DNA of 64,000 nucleotides from Siphonodentalium dalli (Eukaryota > Mollusca > Scaphopoda > Gadilida > Siphonodentaliidae). Every line of letters starts with the position of its first letter. Positions within the stretch are counted from its first letter, which is position 1. A model generated the notes under the pieces. It did no database searches and was not told where the DNA came from. It saw nothing but the letters and a program-made list of their open reading frames with translations. Made by a program: the position numbers and the translations under genes. This document shows positions 23,927-35,842 of the stretch, piece after piece. The stretch covers positions 251,354,484-251,418,483 of the forward strand of contig CP136064.1 of NCBI GenBank assembly GCA_032622095.1, given 5' to 3'.

Positions 23927-24385
23927 TTAAAGATGCATAATCCGAATTAACGCTCGCAAATTACTATTTCCTTGGCTTCGGGGGTATAAAATATTTGATT
24001 CAAGTCGAGGAACCCACCCAACAAAGCTCAGAGTGATCAGATATAAAAAAAATTAATTTATTATTTTTCACCACCAATAAGTTTTAGTGGCCAAGTAAAA
24101 TTCGATGAGAAGAGGGTCTCGGACCAAATTGCAGATGAAGATGGAGAAACTCTAAAATCAAGTGGCGTTTTGTATCAGATATTTGACAAACCAGCATAAT
24201 TTCATTGAACAAAATGTTGATAAATATCAGGTTTTGGGCACTTTTATACTATAGTTGACTGTGGTTAGCATTATTTTTGGGCAATTAATCAATTCTGATA
24301 TTAACTGAAGCGGCATTTCATAAAATTTTGTTGTTGTTAGAATCTGATGATATGGGGACCATCAAATCAGATTGAGTACCTTTAA
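23927..24385. mobile_element. Family H element, reverse orientation
   Basis: ttaaagatgcataatccg ... cagattgagtacctttaa; same interior as 16826-17251 on the other strand. Intron 3. Confidence 0.8.
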
Positions 24386-24676
24386 ACTTGATTGATGGAC
24401 CAATATTCAATTCATCCAACTCTTTGCTTATATTTAGAAGATGGTAACTGGAGGAGCCGAGCCGTCAATGACATTACTCCATTCAGGACAAAGTGCCATA
24501 CATGTATACTAGTACTATATGCTCATCAATGGATTATAAAAATGAAAGTGTCAATGACACTGTAGCTCAACTTCGAGATGAGAAAATGTCATACATTACA
24601 GTCAATGGAATTTTGAGTATTTTAACTTAGGTGAAACGAAGTGTCTGTCTCTGCTTCTTTCTCTTTAATAAATGGT

Positions 24677-25129
24677 GGGGGTCTCTCAACACAGGTGGAA
24701 TGGTGGGGGTCTCTCAACACAGGTGGAATGGTGGGGGGTCTCTCAACACAGGTGGAATGGTGGGGGTCTCTCAACACAGGTGGAATGGTGGGGGGTCTCT
24801 CAACACAGGTGGAATGGTGGGGGTCTCTCAACACAGGTGGAATGGTGGGGGGTCTCTCAACACAGGTGGAATGGTGGGGGGTCTCTCAACACAGGTGGAA
24901 TGGTGGGGGTCTCTCAACACAGGTGGAATGGTGGGGGGTCTCTCAACACAGGTGGAATGGTGGGGGGTCTCTCAACACAGGTGGAATGGTGGGGGTCTCT
25001 CAACACAGGTGGAATGGTGGGGGTCTCTCAACACAGGTGGAATGGTGGGGGTCTCTCAACACAGGTGGAATGGTGGGGGTCTCTCAACACAGGTGGAATG
25101 GTGGGGGTCTCTCAACACAGGTGGAATTT
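24677..25129. repeat. Minisatellite, 28/29-bp unit, 16 copies
   Basis: Unit tctctcaacacaggtggaat + ggtggggg(g). Copies differ almost only in having five or six G. All three forward frames stay open across it. Intron 3. Confidence 0.95.
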
Positions 25130-25139
25130 GTGTTTTGAA

Positions 25140-25780
25140 CCGAAAATTAGGTGGTCGTGGTCGCGTTGAACAGGTGAACACCCATTGAAGGTGATATATA
25201 GAATAAACCAGTCGGTCACCGTCACAGTGAACAGGAAATGCGGTCACAAATTGGAGGTGGTCCTTCCTGCAAAAATCTCACGGATGGCCATATTCAAAAC
25301 TTAACAGGTCTGATGCCCAGGTACAACATTTACAGGCAGTACGTCTTTTGAATGAAAGTCCGTCATAGAAGAGCAACAGAGTGGGACATGGTCCAAAACA
25401 GCATCAACCCAACTGATATCCCAAGCTGTTGTGGACTATTTTGAGTGCTGAAGAGGTGCCCCTTTGCCCTTGGTTGTTTCCAGTGCTCCTGGTCTCTACA
25501 AATATCAGGCATCTGTGTCAGCAATAATGCACAACATGTGCAAATAGAGACTGGATTAGAAGTTAAATGAGACAGACTACAAATAAGTAAATATTGAGAC
25601 GAGGTGAGATGTCCAAGCTTCCAGGCAATGAGTAATGTGAGTTGAGTGCACACATCCTCTTGCAGTCATCTTACACTGTGTATACACGCAAAAATTAGGC
25701 TAATGCTACCAGATATGCAACTTGGTAAATCTGTTCAAATATAAGAATTAAGTACAATTTACAAGACGGATAAGGAAAAC
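25140..25780. other. Intron 3 stretch without supported features
   Basis: Slightly higher GC than its neighbours; a 96-codon minus-strand frame (25363-25653) shows no recognisable domain. Confidence 0.4.
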
Positions 25781-26215
25781 CTGGATCTAGTGTTCTGACA
25801 TTTGCAGACTGAGGTCCTCAGAGGGTGAATTTAGTGACGCTATCCTGCATGGCAGGTTAGCATCACCAAATTCACCATCTGGGAACCTCATTTGCTTAGG
25901 TCTCAATGCTATGGGAGACCTAGCTACAATCAGATTAAAGTTCCTCAGTTGAAGTTGGTGTTATGTTCACCAATTTGTCACCTCGATGCATTTTATTGTC
26001 TGCAAATTAGGGGATATAGAAACTGATCAGAAAAAGTAACTAAAAACAATGTCAATTTGACACTATAGATACTTCCCAGAAGTTGAAGCCTATGTAAAAT
26101 GAGGTCCCCAGAATGTGAATTTGGTGATTCTAGCCAGCTGTGCGGGTTAGTATAACTAAATTCACCCTCTGGGGACCTCATACTGCAAATGTCAGACACA
26201 CTATTTCCTGGCTTG
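25781..26215. mobile_element. Family B long copy
   Basis: ctggatctagtgttctgaca..gactgaggtcctcag at the left and cacactatttcctggcttg at the right, with the usual long interior. Diverged; no clear duplication. Confidence 0.75.
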
Positions 26216-26504
26216 GACTAATGTACAAGAAGCTATGTACAGATGATAAAACATGCCTAAAGCAAACTGTAAAAGATATTGTTAAATCCACACAATTCGG
26301 TAGAGTTTTCCTGACCTTCATTTTCTATATTTACTTGAGGTAGACTGTGCGGTAAGAGCATGTGAATGGACATATATCAGAGGTTGGCTTCGATTGAAGG
26401 TGATGGTGAGGAAATTTCTTTGGTAAGGTGTACAATAAAAAGAAAATCTTTGTTTTTAATGTTTGGTATGATGTACAAGAAGCTACATGTATGTACAGAT
26501 GATA

Positions 26505-26737
26505 AGCCTTTTATGATGGGAGATGTGCTGTGCAGCATTAAAGATCCAGTGCCAGTGCATTCTCTTATATATGTGAGTATCCCATAGAGAGCCTCGCATA
26601 TATAAGAGAATGCACTGGCTTACAAGGTCAAGGTGAATATTATTAGGTCAATCTATTCTCTTATATATGCAAGGCTCCCTATGAGAGACTCAGATATATA
26701 AGAGAATGCATTGGCACAGGGTTTTCGCAAAATTTCT
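26505..26737. mobile_element. Family D element
   Basis: ccttttatgatgggagatg at the left; two palindromic units with tatatatgtgagtatccc and tatatatgcaaggctccc; right part ttttcgcaaaatttctggagg. Confidence 0.7.
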
Positions 26738-26786
26738 GGAGGCTCAAGTCATTCTGCAAATGTCAGACACACTATTTTCAGACTTG
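26738..26786. mobile_element. Family B right-end fragment
   Basis: cattctgcaaatgtcagacacactattttcagacttg, joined directly to the end of the family D copy before it. Confidence 0.65.
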
Positions 26787-27331
26787 GTGATAATATGCTG
26801 AATACAGGGACCAGCCTAGAGGGCGAGGCAATCTCATACGACTTCCCCGTCGAGAAAATTTTGGGCTGAAGTTTGTTAGAATGTGCCGCCCACCTCCGCC
26901 AAGTTTATTTCCTATAGTATTCTTGAAATGTGTCTCTCTGTGGTGTGATTCTTTTGGTGTGCCAATTATTTAGTAAATGTGATTTTTTTTACTAAATAAC
27001 GGGTATGTTAGAGTTCAGATTGAATGACATCAGTTCATAGAATTACCTTTATAAATCTTTATCTCAAAACAGGACCTCTTAAGCAACAAAGCATTCAGTC
27101 CCATTGGAATTAAGCCAATTTAAGGAGTAAAAATTAGTATAAAATGACATAGGCCGACCTTTTAGCCTTTCTTTACTCAATGGATTCTCCCATTCGGTTA
27201 TAAAAGTATACATTTATTTATTCACTTGGAGAGCTGTTCAGGTAATAAAAGCAGACGACCGACAGAAAAACAGATAATACAAGAGCAGAATGATCGATGT
27301 TCATTTGAGGGAAATGTTTAGATAATTAATA

Positions 27332-28222
27332 CAGTAATGCTCTAATTAATCGACTCCTTAAACACAAGGTGAGAGCTTTCCGATAAATGGCAACAAGCCA
27401 TATTTCCGACTAAATCCTGAAAAGTTACCCATAATTCTGCTGTGTTTAAGGAGTCGATTAATTAGAGCGTTAAGCTGCTTTCACATACATGCGTTTAACG
27501 CATGCGTTTTACGCATCCGTATGCGCATCGTTTCGATCTCCAATGTTATCGCTGGGGCTTTCACATACCACCCGCTAAACGCGTGTGCGTGCGTGCGCGC
27601 ATAACTTTTCGCTCCCAGACCGAAAAGCTGTCCGTTTTACGCATAAGCGGACAGGGGTATTCGGTGCGATGTCGTTAATCATGGGATATACCGTAGAAAT
27701 TTGGTGGTGTTTACGAATGAGAATGGTATATATGTGGGGGCGTATGCCAGCTGCTGGCACCATGCTATCTAATCTTGGGTCAAATTGCTAACCTCTGTTT
27801 TGGGCACAGTGGCTCTCGGCTCTTTCGCATTTTCTGTATATCGTCGCCGATGAAATATTAACGAAAACTGTTCGCGAGACACCCTGAAATAACCAATGAA
27901 CTTGTCTTCATCCGATTACAAATCTTTGACAATTAGATTAGCATATGCCCCTTGTTCTCTTCTTTTCTTAACTATTTCGTGCTCCCAAAAGCGTCTTGGT
28001 CTCTTCCGTCGTCTTTCGTTATATATACACAAAGAAATCATTAGAACGTCCTCGTCGTCGTCGGAATCCATGGCGAAAGGACAATATGTAAACACAAATA
28101 ATTATTCACGCATCCGTTAACGGACGCGTACGCGCAGAAGTAAACGGAGGTATGTGAAAGCTCTAAGCGCACGTCCGCCAAACGCATCCGTAAAACGCAA
28201 GTATGTGAAAGCAGCTTTACTG
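27332..28222. mobile_element. Family A hairpin interrupted by a Harbinger-like element
   Basis: Starts cagtaatgctctaattaatc; most of the left arm is lost. The right terminus is split: agagcgtta, then the insertion, then ttactgta. Confidence 0.82.
27473..28216. mobile_element. Harbinger-like non-autonomous element
   Basis: Terminal inverted repeats AGCTGCTTTCACATAC and GTATGTGAAAGCAGCT, followed inward by tgcgttt..acgcatccgt and its complement. It is flanked by a 3-bp TTA duplication, typical of PIF/Harbinger. A second inner pair (ggctttcacatacc / ggtatgtgaaagctct) gives a double-TIR layout. No transposase is visible. GC content is clearly higher than in the surroundings. Confidence 0.75.
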
Positions 28223-28634
28223 TAAGTTCCAATTTGAATTGTTGAACTTTTTTCTGAGCATTTCCTAAGGGAGTTAGCCATCATTAGTATAGAAAGGGTT
28301 ATATTGTCCCAACTTCAAGCCGGAACAGGGTGTGCCCAAAATATGAAATGGGCCCAAATTAGTAGCTCTAGATGTCTTTGTGTAAATGCATATATAAATG
28401 TGAAACTTCAGAAATTTTTCAATTTAGAAGAAGGAAAATCTTTTTTTTTAGATCTCATGAAGCAGGAAGAAATAGTTTCTTTTGATGTCAAATTTCAAAA
28501 TGTTCTCACACCCAATCCTGATTATAATGTGTCTGTCATTTGCATAATGAGATACCCAGAGGGTGAATTTAGTGACGCTATCCCACATAGAGGGCTAGCG
28601 TCACTAAATTCACCCTCTGGGGACCTCATTCTGC

Positions 28635-30305
28635 ATGGCCTCATCTGCTATGGGAGACATAGACTCAGATTTGAAGTTCCCAAAAGGTGAATATTGTGAT
28701 GTACACCCATTGAGAACCTTGATTAAGCAATGTGTCATCTGCCAATTAGGGGATATAGAAAAACTAACTAAAAGAGGTTATACACAAACATTAAAAACAA
28801 AACAAAAATTAAATTGGAATTTAAAGGGAAAATTTAAAACATTGGGTATAATATTCAATTTAGAAGACCCCCTTTTAACACAAGAAAATTGGGAATCAAA
28901 AAAAGAAAGTATGAAAAATATATTAAAGCATTGGGCATTGAGGACACTGTCTCACATTGGTAAAGTAACGGTCATTAAAACCCTACTATTTCCACTCATT
29001 GTTCAAATCATGACGGTACTTCCAGACCCACAAAATAATTTTTTGAAGGAAATGCAAGGCTTGTTGTTTCAATTCTTTTGGAATGGAAAAAAAGACAGAA
29101 TAAAGAGAGATACTCTGGTTCAAAATACTCAAAATGGTGGTCTTAAAATTCCAGATCTTAAATGTTTCTCAAAATCATTAAAAGTTACATGGCTTAAAAA
29201 AGTACTAGACCCGCTTAATTTTTCAGAATGGAAACTAATTTTAATAGAGAATATGGAAACATTTGGAGGAACAGCAATGCTTAACCTAAATAAAAACAGC
29301 CTAATACAGATAGCTAAAAAATTCAACCCTTTTTGGAAAGAAGTATTTACAGCGTATGCTCAACTAAATACAGAACCATCAAATGATGATGATTTTAAGT
29401 CCCAACCCCTCTTCCATAACCTACACTTGAAAATCGACCAAAAGCCAATCTATTATAGGACATGGATAAATAAACAAGTCCTTTTCATTAATGATATATT
29501 AAGGGAAGATAATACATTCATGAATACAGAAGAAATATTTTTAAAATATGGATTAAAAGTAAATTATCTAATATTACAAGGAATAATATCTGCCATACCA
29601 CTAAAATGGAGAAAAGAAATAAAAGACTCATCGAGTAAATTAGAATTAATAAGAAAAACTAAGATCCAACAAAATATAAAAAAAGAAGATAAGTTAAACC
29701 AATACATATACTGGAAATTTGTCGAAACATTAATACCAAATAAACCATGTGCCCAATTTGGATGGCAAAGAAAGTTAGAAAATATGCAGATAGACTGGGA
29801 AAACATATATACTAGATGTTTTAAAATAACCAAATGCACGAAACTACAAGCCTTCCAATTTCAAATAAATCATAATAAATTAGTCACAAATACTTTCCTA
29901 GAAAAATGTAAGATAAAAACAAGTAATAAATGCTCTTTCTGTGAAATAGAAACTGAAAGTATTGAACATCTTTTAGCAAAATGTTGCAAAATACAGCCTT
30001 TATGGCAATACATCACAAATATGTTAAATGTTGCTTTCAACAAACAATCAACATTGTCAACATATGAAATCATTTTTGGAATTGAAGCAAAGGACAATTA
30101 TTTAGCAATTAACAATCTAATCCTGTTGACAAAGCGTTATATTTATATAACAAGATGTAAACAAAATAACTTAACAATAAAATCACTTGTAAGTTACCTT
30201 ACTCGGGAATATATACTAGAAAAGCAATCAATAAAATGGAACAAAAGTTCAGAAAAAACAGTTGAAATGAAGTGGAACAGTGTCCTCAACCTCATTAATA
30301 CTTAA
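28635..30305 (+). pseudogene. Chimeric ORF: family B sequence fused to LINE ORF2 C-terminal part
   Basis: A 556-residue open frame. Residues 1-47 are translated from the flanking family B element; the LINE begins at about residue 48. The rest matches the region just after the catalytic palm of L1/Tx1-type reverse transcriptases (FKTLGIIF...ENWE, then LRTLSHIGKVTVIKTL, FFWNGKKDRIKRDTL, GGLKIPDLK). A zinc-binding motif C-x2-C-x8-H-x4-C lies at residues 433-450. The endonuclease and the YxDD-containing palm are absent, so this cannot be an active enzyme. The long intact frame suggests a fairly recent insertion. The first Met is not the native start. Confidence 0.85.
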
Positions 30306-30705
30306 ACTTACAAATACTTTTCACAATATAACTACCATAATCATAATATAATCTTTTATAAAAAAAAAAAAAAAAAAAAAAAAAACCCCAGGTCAACCTC
30401 AAATAAACAGTTCACCAAAAATACCTTATATTTAAACATATAAAATGGTCACATTAATAAAAAACAATACATATAGGCCTATACCTGAAATATTAAAGGA
30501 CTAAGATCACTTAATGACAAGTTTCATTCAATAAAAAACTATCACTGGCTTTGTGCTTAGCTCATGTAAAAATATATTTGAAATAGACATGCATCATGTA
30601 CATGGTTTTTCCTTAGATATTGTTGTATGTAAAATTTATGTCTTTTCAAATGTTAATATTATGTGAAATTGTATCAAAAAGATTAATAAATTATAAAAAA
30701 AAAAA
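28777..30705 (+). mobile_element. 5'-truncated LINE (L1/Tx1-like) with target-site duplication
   Basis: This is a 3' fragment of a non-LTR retrotransposon. It is flanked by an 11-bp duplication, aactaaaagag, at 28766-28776 and 30706-30716, and ends in a poly(A) run at about 30695-30707. A second A-run sits inside the 3' UTR at 30360-30384. The insertion interrupts a family B element (28513-30856): other B copies carry the uninterrupted sequence at this point. It lies in intron 3 of the transporter gene, in antisense orientation. Confidence 0.88.
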
Positions 30706-30864
30706 AACTAAAAGAGAAATAGAATCTATATGAAGAAGTTTCTATTGAAATTTGATAATAAAGAATCTTTCAAGAGAAGATGAAGCCTAAGCAGAATGAG
30801 GTCCCAGAGGGTGAATTTATTTATGCTAGCCCGCTATGCACACTAAACTCAGGCTTGCTCACAC

Positions 30865-31791
30865 AAGTAGAATTGTGGTAAATCAAGTGGGTATGCTGTC
30901 CACTGTAGTGTGCCCAAATTGAGGCCTTGTGTTTGGTAACATCTCATAGGGAATAACTCTTATACAAGAGTTCACCCTGAAGATTCATATGAAGTTTGAT
31001 GATGATCGGATGAGGGATGTGGCCTGTAGGGTGTGCCAAAGGAACAAGTCATACAAAGAGTAAAATATAAGATGGTTGCCAGCAGCCATGTTTTTCATCG
31101 AAATTCATTCAAATTCAATAGCTCCCATTCAGGGGTGATCCCAAACATGCCTTGAATTTTCAAAGCAATTCGCCAATAATGTGGGCGTGCCGATGGATTA
31201 AAATTACTCGTTTTTTAATGGAATTTGGAATTTTTTTATAAGAGGTCACCACGAGAATCCATTTAAGGTTTGGCGATGATTGGATGAGGAATGTAGTCTG
31301 TAGGGTCTGCCAAAGGAAATAGTTGTCAGATGCACGGACGACAGATACCAACTCATGGCAATAGCTCAAACTTGACTCTGTCTAAACTTTTAACTAACTT
31401 TGGTGAGGGGGGGGGGGGGGGGGGGGGTATCAGTCGAGTTAGGAGTAACATCAGTGGAGGGTAATAATGGTGAAGAGGTCACTCTCACCAAAAAAGCTGA
31501 AGGGTACACATGTTTTTAAAAGGATACACAGGTTTTGAAATCTCATTATAAATGATGTTTAATTTTCGTGTTGGAGAATAATAATTTACTTTCCAATAAA
31601 TATTAAAATGAACTGAAAACAAACTGCTGATGGATGCCAGACTTTCATGAACAGATCGAGTTGAAGTAAAAACCCTGTGTACCCTTCAGCACATTTTCAA
31701 AACATGTGTGCCCTTCAGCACTTTTTTTTGGTGAGAGTGACACTTTCAGCGTTAATAATAGGTCACATAAGTAGAAAATATGATACATGTA
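30865..31791. other. Intron 3 stretch, diffuse repeats only
   Basis: Two related halves (aagattcatatgaagtttgatgatgatcgg near 30980 and gagaatccatttaaggtttggcgatgattgg near 31253) suggest a diverged duplicated repeat of about 270 bp. No exon seen. Short inverted pieces around 31470-31745 share gtacacatgtttt / aaaacatgtgtgccc. Confidence 0.5.
31405..31428. repeat. Poly(G) tract
   Basis: A run of about 20 G, a likely sequencing or assembly weak point. Confidence 0.9.
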
Positions 31792-32005
31792 CAGTAGTGC
31801 CCTAAGTAATCGACTCCTTAAACACAGCAGAATTATGGGTAACTTTTCAGGATTTAGTCGGAAATATGGCTTGTTGCCATTCATCGGAAAGCTCTCGTGG
31901 GAGAGCTTTCCGATGAACGGCAACAAGCCATATTTTCGACTAAATCCTGAAAAGTTACCCATAATTCTGCTGTGTTTAAGGAGTCGATTACTTAGGGCAT
32001 TACTA
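31792..32005. mobile_element. Family A hairpin, full length
   Basis: 214 bp palindrome, left end cagtagtgccctaagtaatc, right end gggcattacta. Intron 3. Confidence 0.88.
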
Positions 32006-32297
32006 TATCTATTAATAATATATGCTGCATACTGTACACTGATGCAGTCAATAATCAGCTGTATTTACTACATGCCTGGGAAAGCTATCCATCTACACCA
32101 GATTTATAGGGCTAGTTTGTGGAGGATATTGGCTGTCAAAAATAACACAGAAATGTGGAGCCATTAATATAGAGGGGGATCATTACCACACCAATTTAAT
32201 TTAACCAGGCACACATGAGAACATATGCTTTGCACTCAAGCCACTAGAATATGCATATTTTTTACATACACTGTGGGAAATCATTACCAAGTGCATG

Positions 32298-32858
32298 CAA
32301 GTCTGCAAATAGTGTGTCTGTCATTTGCAGAATGAGGTCCCCAGAGGGTGAATTTAGTGATGCTATCCCACACAGCGGGCGAGCATCACCAAATTCACCC
32401 TCTGGGGACCTCATTCTGATTAGGCCTCATTTTCTGCTAAGTATCTATAGTCTCAAATTAACATTGTTTTTAGTTACTTTTTCACTTCTGGGAAGTTTCT
32501 ATATCCACTAATTTGCAGAATATAACATGCATAATCGAGGTGACTAATAGGTGATCACCACCAACTTCAACTGAGAAACTTCAATCTGATCGCTGTTGAG
32601 ACCTCAGCAGTATGAGGTTCCCAGAGGGTGAATTTGGTGATGCTAGCCCACTATGTAGGATAGTGTCACTAAATCAAGGCTTATATTTCGGCGAGAATCC
32701 AAATCTAGATTCTCGTAAATATTCTCGCAAATTACCCTGGATTCTCGTGAAAAAGTATATATGGATTCTCGCAAATTCAGATGAAATATATGCCCTGCTA
32801 TAAATTCACACTCTGGGGGACCTCATTCTGCAAATGACAGACACACTATTTGTAGTAG
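32298..32858. mobile_element. Family B long copy with perfect 8-bp duplication
   Basis: 561 bp between agtgcatg repeats (32290-32297, 32859-32866). The right half holds an extra diverged segment with repeated 'attctcg(t/c)aaat' motifs at about 32695-32775. Confidence 0.88.
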
Positions 32859-33451
32859 AGTGCATGCAGTTGATAAGTTTGACCTACAAAGATGCACACA
32901 CAGCGGGAGATAACATATTCTACTTTGACATGTCTAAGGCTGCATTTCTTTGCTCAACATGCATAATGCATGAAATAAAATTAGTGATGTATCTGGTAAA
33001 AACAGAGGGAGGGAAAGCAGGGGCGGGCATAAATTGATAAAAAAAATAAAAAAAATTTAAACATTCATACTAGTATGTGGAATATATTCGTTCTGAATAT
33101 ATACTACTAGCAGTGCAAATGAATGATAAAATAGGACGCAAAAAAAAAAGATTGTGACATCACCCGGACCATGTACACAAGGTGCTGCCATCTTAAAACA
33201 CTGAAAGACTTTTGGTGTAAATAAAACAGACAAGCAAGTGATCAGCATAGATCAATAAACGCAATTTTTTTTGCATTCAGTTATTTTTTATTTATTGGGT
33301 GGATAAAATTAGTAGGGTCTGGACTAGGGGCAGACAGGTTACTGGAAATATCACTATTTATTAGGCTTGATCAGCCCTGGGAATTGAGGAAAAGATGCCT
33401 ATGGCATTATTTTTGCTAGATGGAAGAAATCAAGGCATAAATATGACGTAC

Positions 33452-33615
33452 CTGCCAAACTTATCCATGGTAACGCCCGAAGCAAATGATCCCACCATAC
33501 CGAACGCCACAAATATGGCGACTGTGAGTGTCCATAATAACTTCTGGAAATCTTCGTCCAGCTGCTCACCCTCACTTCTTTCAGAAAATGTTTCATTATA
33601 AAATTCTCTGATTAG
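33452..33615 (-). CDS. SLC2 transporter, coding exon 3 (outer loop 1, TM2)
   Basis: 164 nt, start phase 0, end phase 2. It encodes outer loop 1 with the glycosylation sequon NET, then TM2 (LWTLTVAIFVAFGMVGSFAS) and the start of the conserved D-K-F-G-R loop. The Arg codon is split AG|G across intron 3. The acceptor is ttccttttcag and the donor is gtacgtc. Confidence 0.93.
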
Positions 33616-33674
33616 CTGAAAAGGAAACAAGAGGCCTGCAAATATAGGGTGAACGACCATTCAGGTCACTTGGA

Positions 33675-34172
33675 GGTAATGGCCTAAATAATCAACTCCT
33701 TAACCCTTTACCCAACAGAACGGCCCTGTGCCAATGCATGCTCTTATATATGCGAGTCGACCATAGGTCGCCTCGCATATATAAGAGAATGCATTGGCTT
33801 AACACATTAAAAATTATAAAATTGTTAAAGAATGTAAGAAAAAATGTTAAAAAGTGTTAAAAAAAGATTTTTTTTAGGCCAATGCATTCTCTTATATATG
33901 CGAGGCGACCTATGGTCGACTCGCATATATAAGAGAATGCATTGGCACAGGGCATAACTGTAACTATCACAATGTGGTGAAGGAGCCGGTTCCAATGATA
34001 TCCATATTTGTATGGTTCTATTGAGACAGACCGAAGATATTTTAGGCTGTTGAAGCTTTATTTGGCCGGTTTTGGCCGGTTTGTTGGGTAAAGGGTTAAC
34101 CACAGAAGAATTATGGGTAATTTTTCAGGATTTAGTCGGAAATATGGCTTGTTGCCATTCATCGGAAAGCTT
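33675..34172. mobile_element. Family A copy split by a family C insertion at TTAA
   Basis: The left end (ggtaatggcctaaataatc aactcctTAA) and the rest (TTAAccacagaagaattatggg...) flank a complete C element; the right arm is lost. This gives a clean empty-site versus filled-site comparison with other A copies, which read ctccttaaccacagcag. Confidence 0.86.
33700..34099. mobile_element. Family C element inside a family A copy
   Basis: TTAA-bounded, 400 bp, reverse orientation; the target is the ccTTAAcc of family A. Confidence 0.92.
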
Positions 34173-34322
34173 CTCTTATTCTGTATTTATAGTCTAAGAC
34201 TTGGGAAATATTCCATCATCGAGTAAAGAATAAGTCAAGGTAGTCACTGTCTTCTTCCAAAAGTTGGAGAAGTAATAAATGAAAGGTGTATCTAAATTTA
34301 GTTATCCTAATCATGATATAAC

Positions 34323-34560
34323 CAAGCCTTGAATAGGGTGTGTCATTTGCAGAATGAGGTTCCCAGAGGGTGAATTTATGCGGGGTAGCATCACCAAATT
34401 CACCCTCTGGGGACCTCATTCTGCTTACACCTCAGCAGAATGAGGTTCCCAGAGGGTGAATTTGGTGATGCTAGCCCACTATGCGGGGTATATAGCATCA
34501 CTAAATTCACCCTCTGGGGACCTCATTCTGCAAATGACAGACACCCTATTTCAAGGCTTG
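34323..34560. mobile_element. Family B double hairpin with perfect 8-bp duplication
   Basis: caagccttgaatagggtg ... tttcaaggcttg between gatataac repeats (34315-34322, 34561-34568). Confidence 0.93.
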
Positions 34561-34619
34561 GATATAACTATATTCAAGCCATAAGATAGATTGTTCTGTT
34601 ACGAAATTCCCTAGTCTTT

Positions 34620-34777
34620 TCAACACTAGCAGAAGGAGTCCTAGGACTAGCAGAAGGAGCCCTATTTATTGGAGGGAATGGGGTTTGTTGAAGTTACATG
34701 TATTATCTGAACATTTCCTAAGGGAACTACTTACAATGTATCAATGAGTATTTAATTTTAGTATAGAAGGGGTTAAC
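34620..34777. mobile_element. Family G right-part fragment
   Basis: agaaggagccctatttattgg ... tttagtatagaaggggttaa. Confidence 0.7.
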
Positions 34778-34876
34778 ATGTTCAGCAATATGTTCTAAAT
34801 GTGTAAGATCACGGCAAGGAATAATAACTCAATCATCTTTTGTGTTCAGTTATATATTGGGATGAGGTTGAAGGTA

Positions 34877-35093
34877 CAGTAACGCTCTAATTAGTCTAAT
34901 ATTTAGTAATCGACTTCTTAACCACAGCAGAATTATGGGTAACTTTTCAGGATTTAGTCGGAAATATGGCTTGTTGCCATTCATCCCCGAGAGCTTTCCG
35001 ATGAATGGCAACAAGCCATATTTCCGACTAAATCCTGAAAAGTTACCCATAATTCTGCTGTGGTTAAGAAGTCGATTACTTAGAGCATTACTG
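34877..35093. mobile_element. Family A hairpin, full length with extra bases near the left end
   Basis: Palindrome flanked by TA. The left terminus carries an additional gtctaatatttagtaat segment. A family C element starts 7 bp further on. Confidence 0.86.
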
Positions 35094-35099
35094 TATGGG

Positions 35100-35442
35100 T
35101 TAACCCTTTACCCAACAAACCGGCCAAAACCGGCCAAATAAAGCTTCAACAGCCTAAAATATCTTCGGTCTGTCTCAATAGAACCATACAAATATGGATA
35201 TCATTGGAACCGGCTCATTGACCACATTGTGATAGTTACAGTTAGCCCTGTGCCAATGCATTCTCTTATATATGCGAGTCGACCACACTTTTTACCATTT
35301 TTTCTTACATTCTTTAACAATTTTTTAATTTTTAATGTGTTAAGCCAATGCATTCTCTTATATATGCGAGGCGACCTATGGTCGACTCGCATATATAAGA
35401 GAATGCATTGGCACAGGGCCCTTCTGTTGGGTAAAGGGTTAA
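35100..35442. mobile_element. Family C element, one palindrome broken
   Basis: TTAA-bounded, 343 bp. The first palindrome is cut after gcgagtcgacca, losing its right arm and part of the spacer. Confidence 0.88.
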
Positions 35443-35842
35443 ACATCTGCCGGATATTTTACTGATTCAACCCAGCTGAGTTCTAAACGGGAAATAACTA
35501 TAAGCATTTATTTGTCACACGTTTTTGAAATTTTGTCAATAAAATTCTTTTAAAACTGATAATTCAACAAGTGTATTCAACAAAGCATTGAATCACATGG
35601 TATAACGATTAATCAGCTAGCAGATGCTAAATATTCTAGAAGAAAGAACAGGTGAGTGCATTAAATACTTCCAAATGTGAATTGTCTGTCTGATTTTTCA
35701 ACTTTCAGCTTCAATCGTTCACTTTCAGCAGGCCAGGGTGAACCACCTAATCTAATGTGGCCTGTCGATCGTTATTAGTTTTTTAATTTCCGCCCCAGTT
35801 TCCACCCGAGGCGTAGATTTTTATCACGCCTGATGACGCGGC

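Larger units (their letters stand above)
27165..28302. mobile_element. Family G element hosting nested A and Harbinger-like insertions
   Basis: It begins cctttctttactcaatggattctccc and ends agtatagaaagggtta, matching G1 at 13525-13890. A family A copy (27332-28222) is inserted after gggaaatgtttagataatta, and that copy contains a Harbinger-like element. Confidence 0.72.
28513..30856. mobile_element. Family B (hAT-like) long copy interrupted by the LINE
   Basis: Left end caatcctgattataatgtg and right end cactaaactcaggcttg, with ctcacacc before and ctcacaca after (7 of 8 bp match). Its inner parts match the long B copies at 35843-36303 and 39212-39562. Confidence 0.8.

Noticed and set aside
24631-25188. 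A 185-residue repetitive protein
   Set aside because: The minisatellite is open in all three forward frames, which is expected from its stop-free unit rather than from coding constraint.
28635-28776. Native N-terminus of the LINE protein
   Set aside because: This part lies outside the target-site duplication and is family B sequence.
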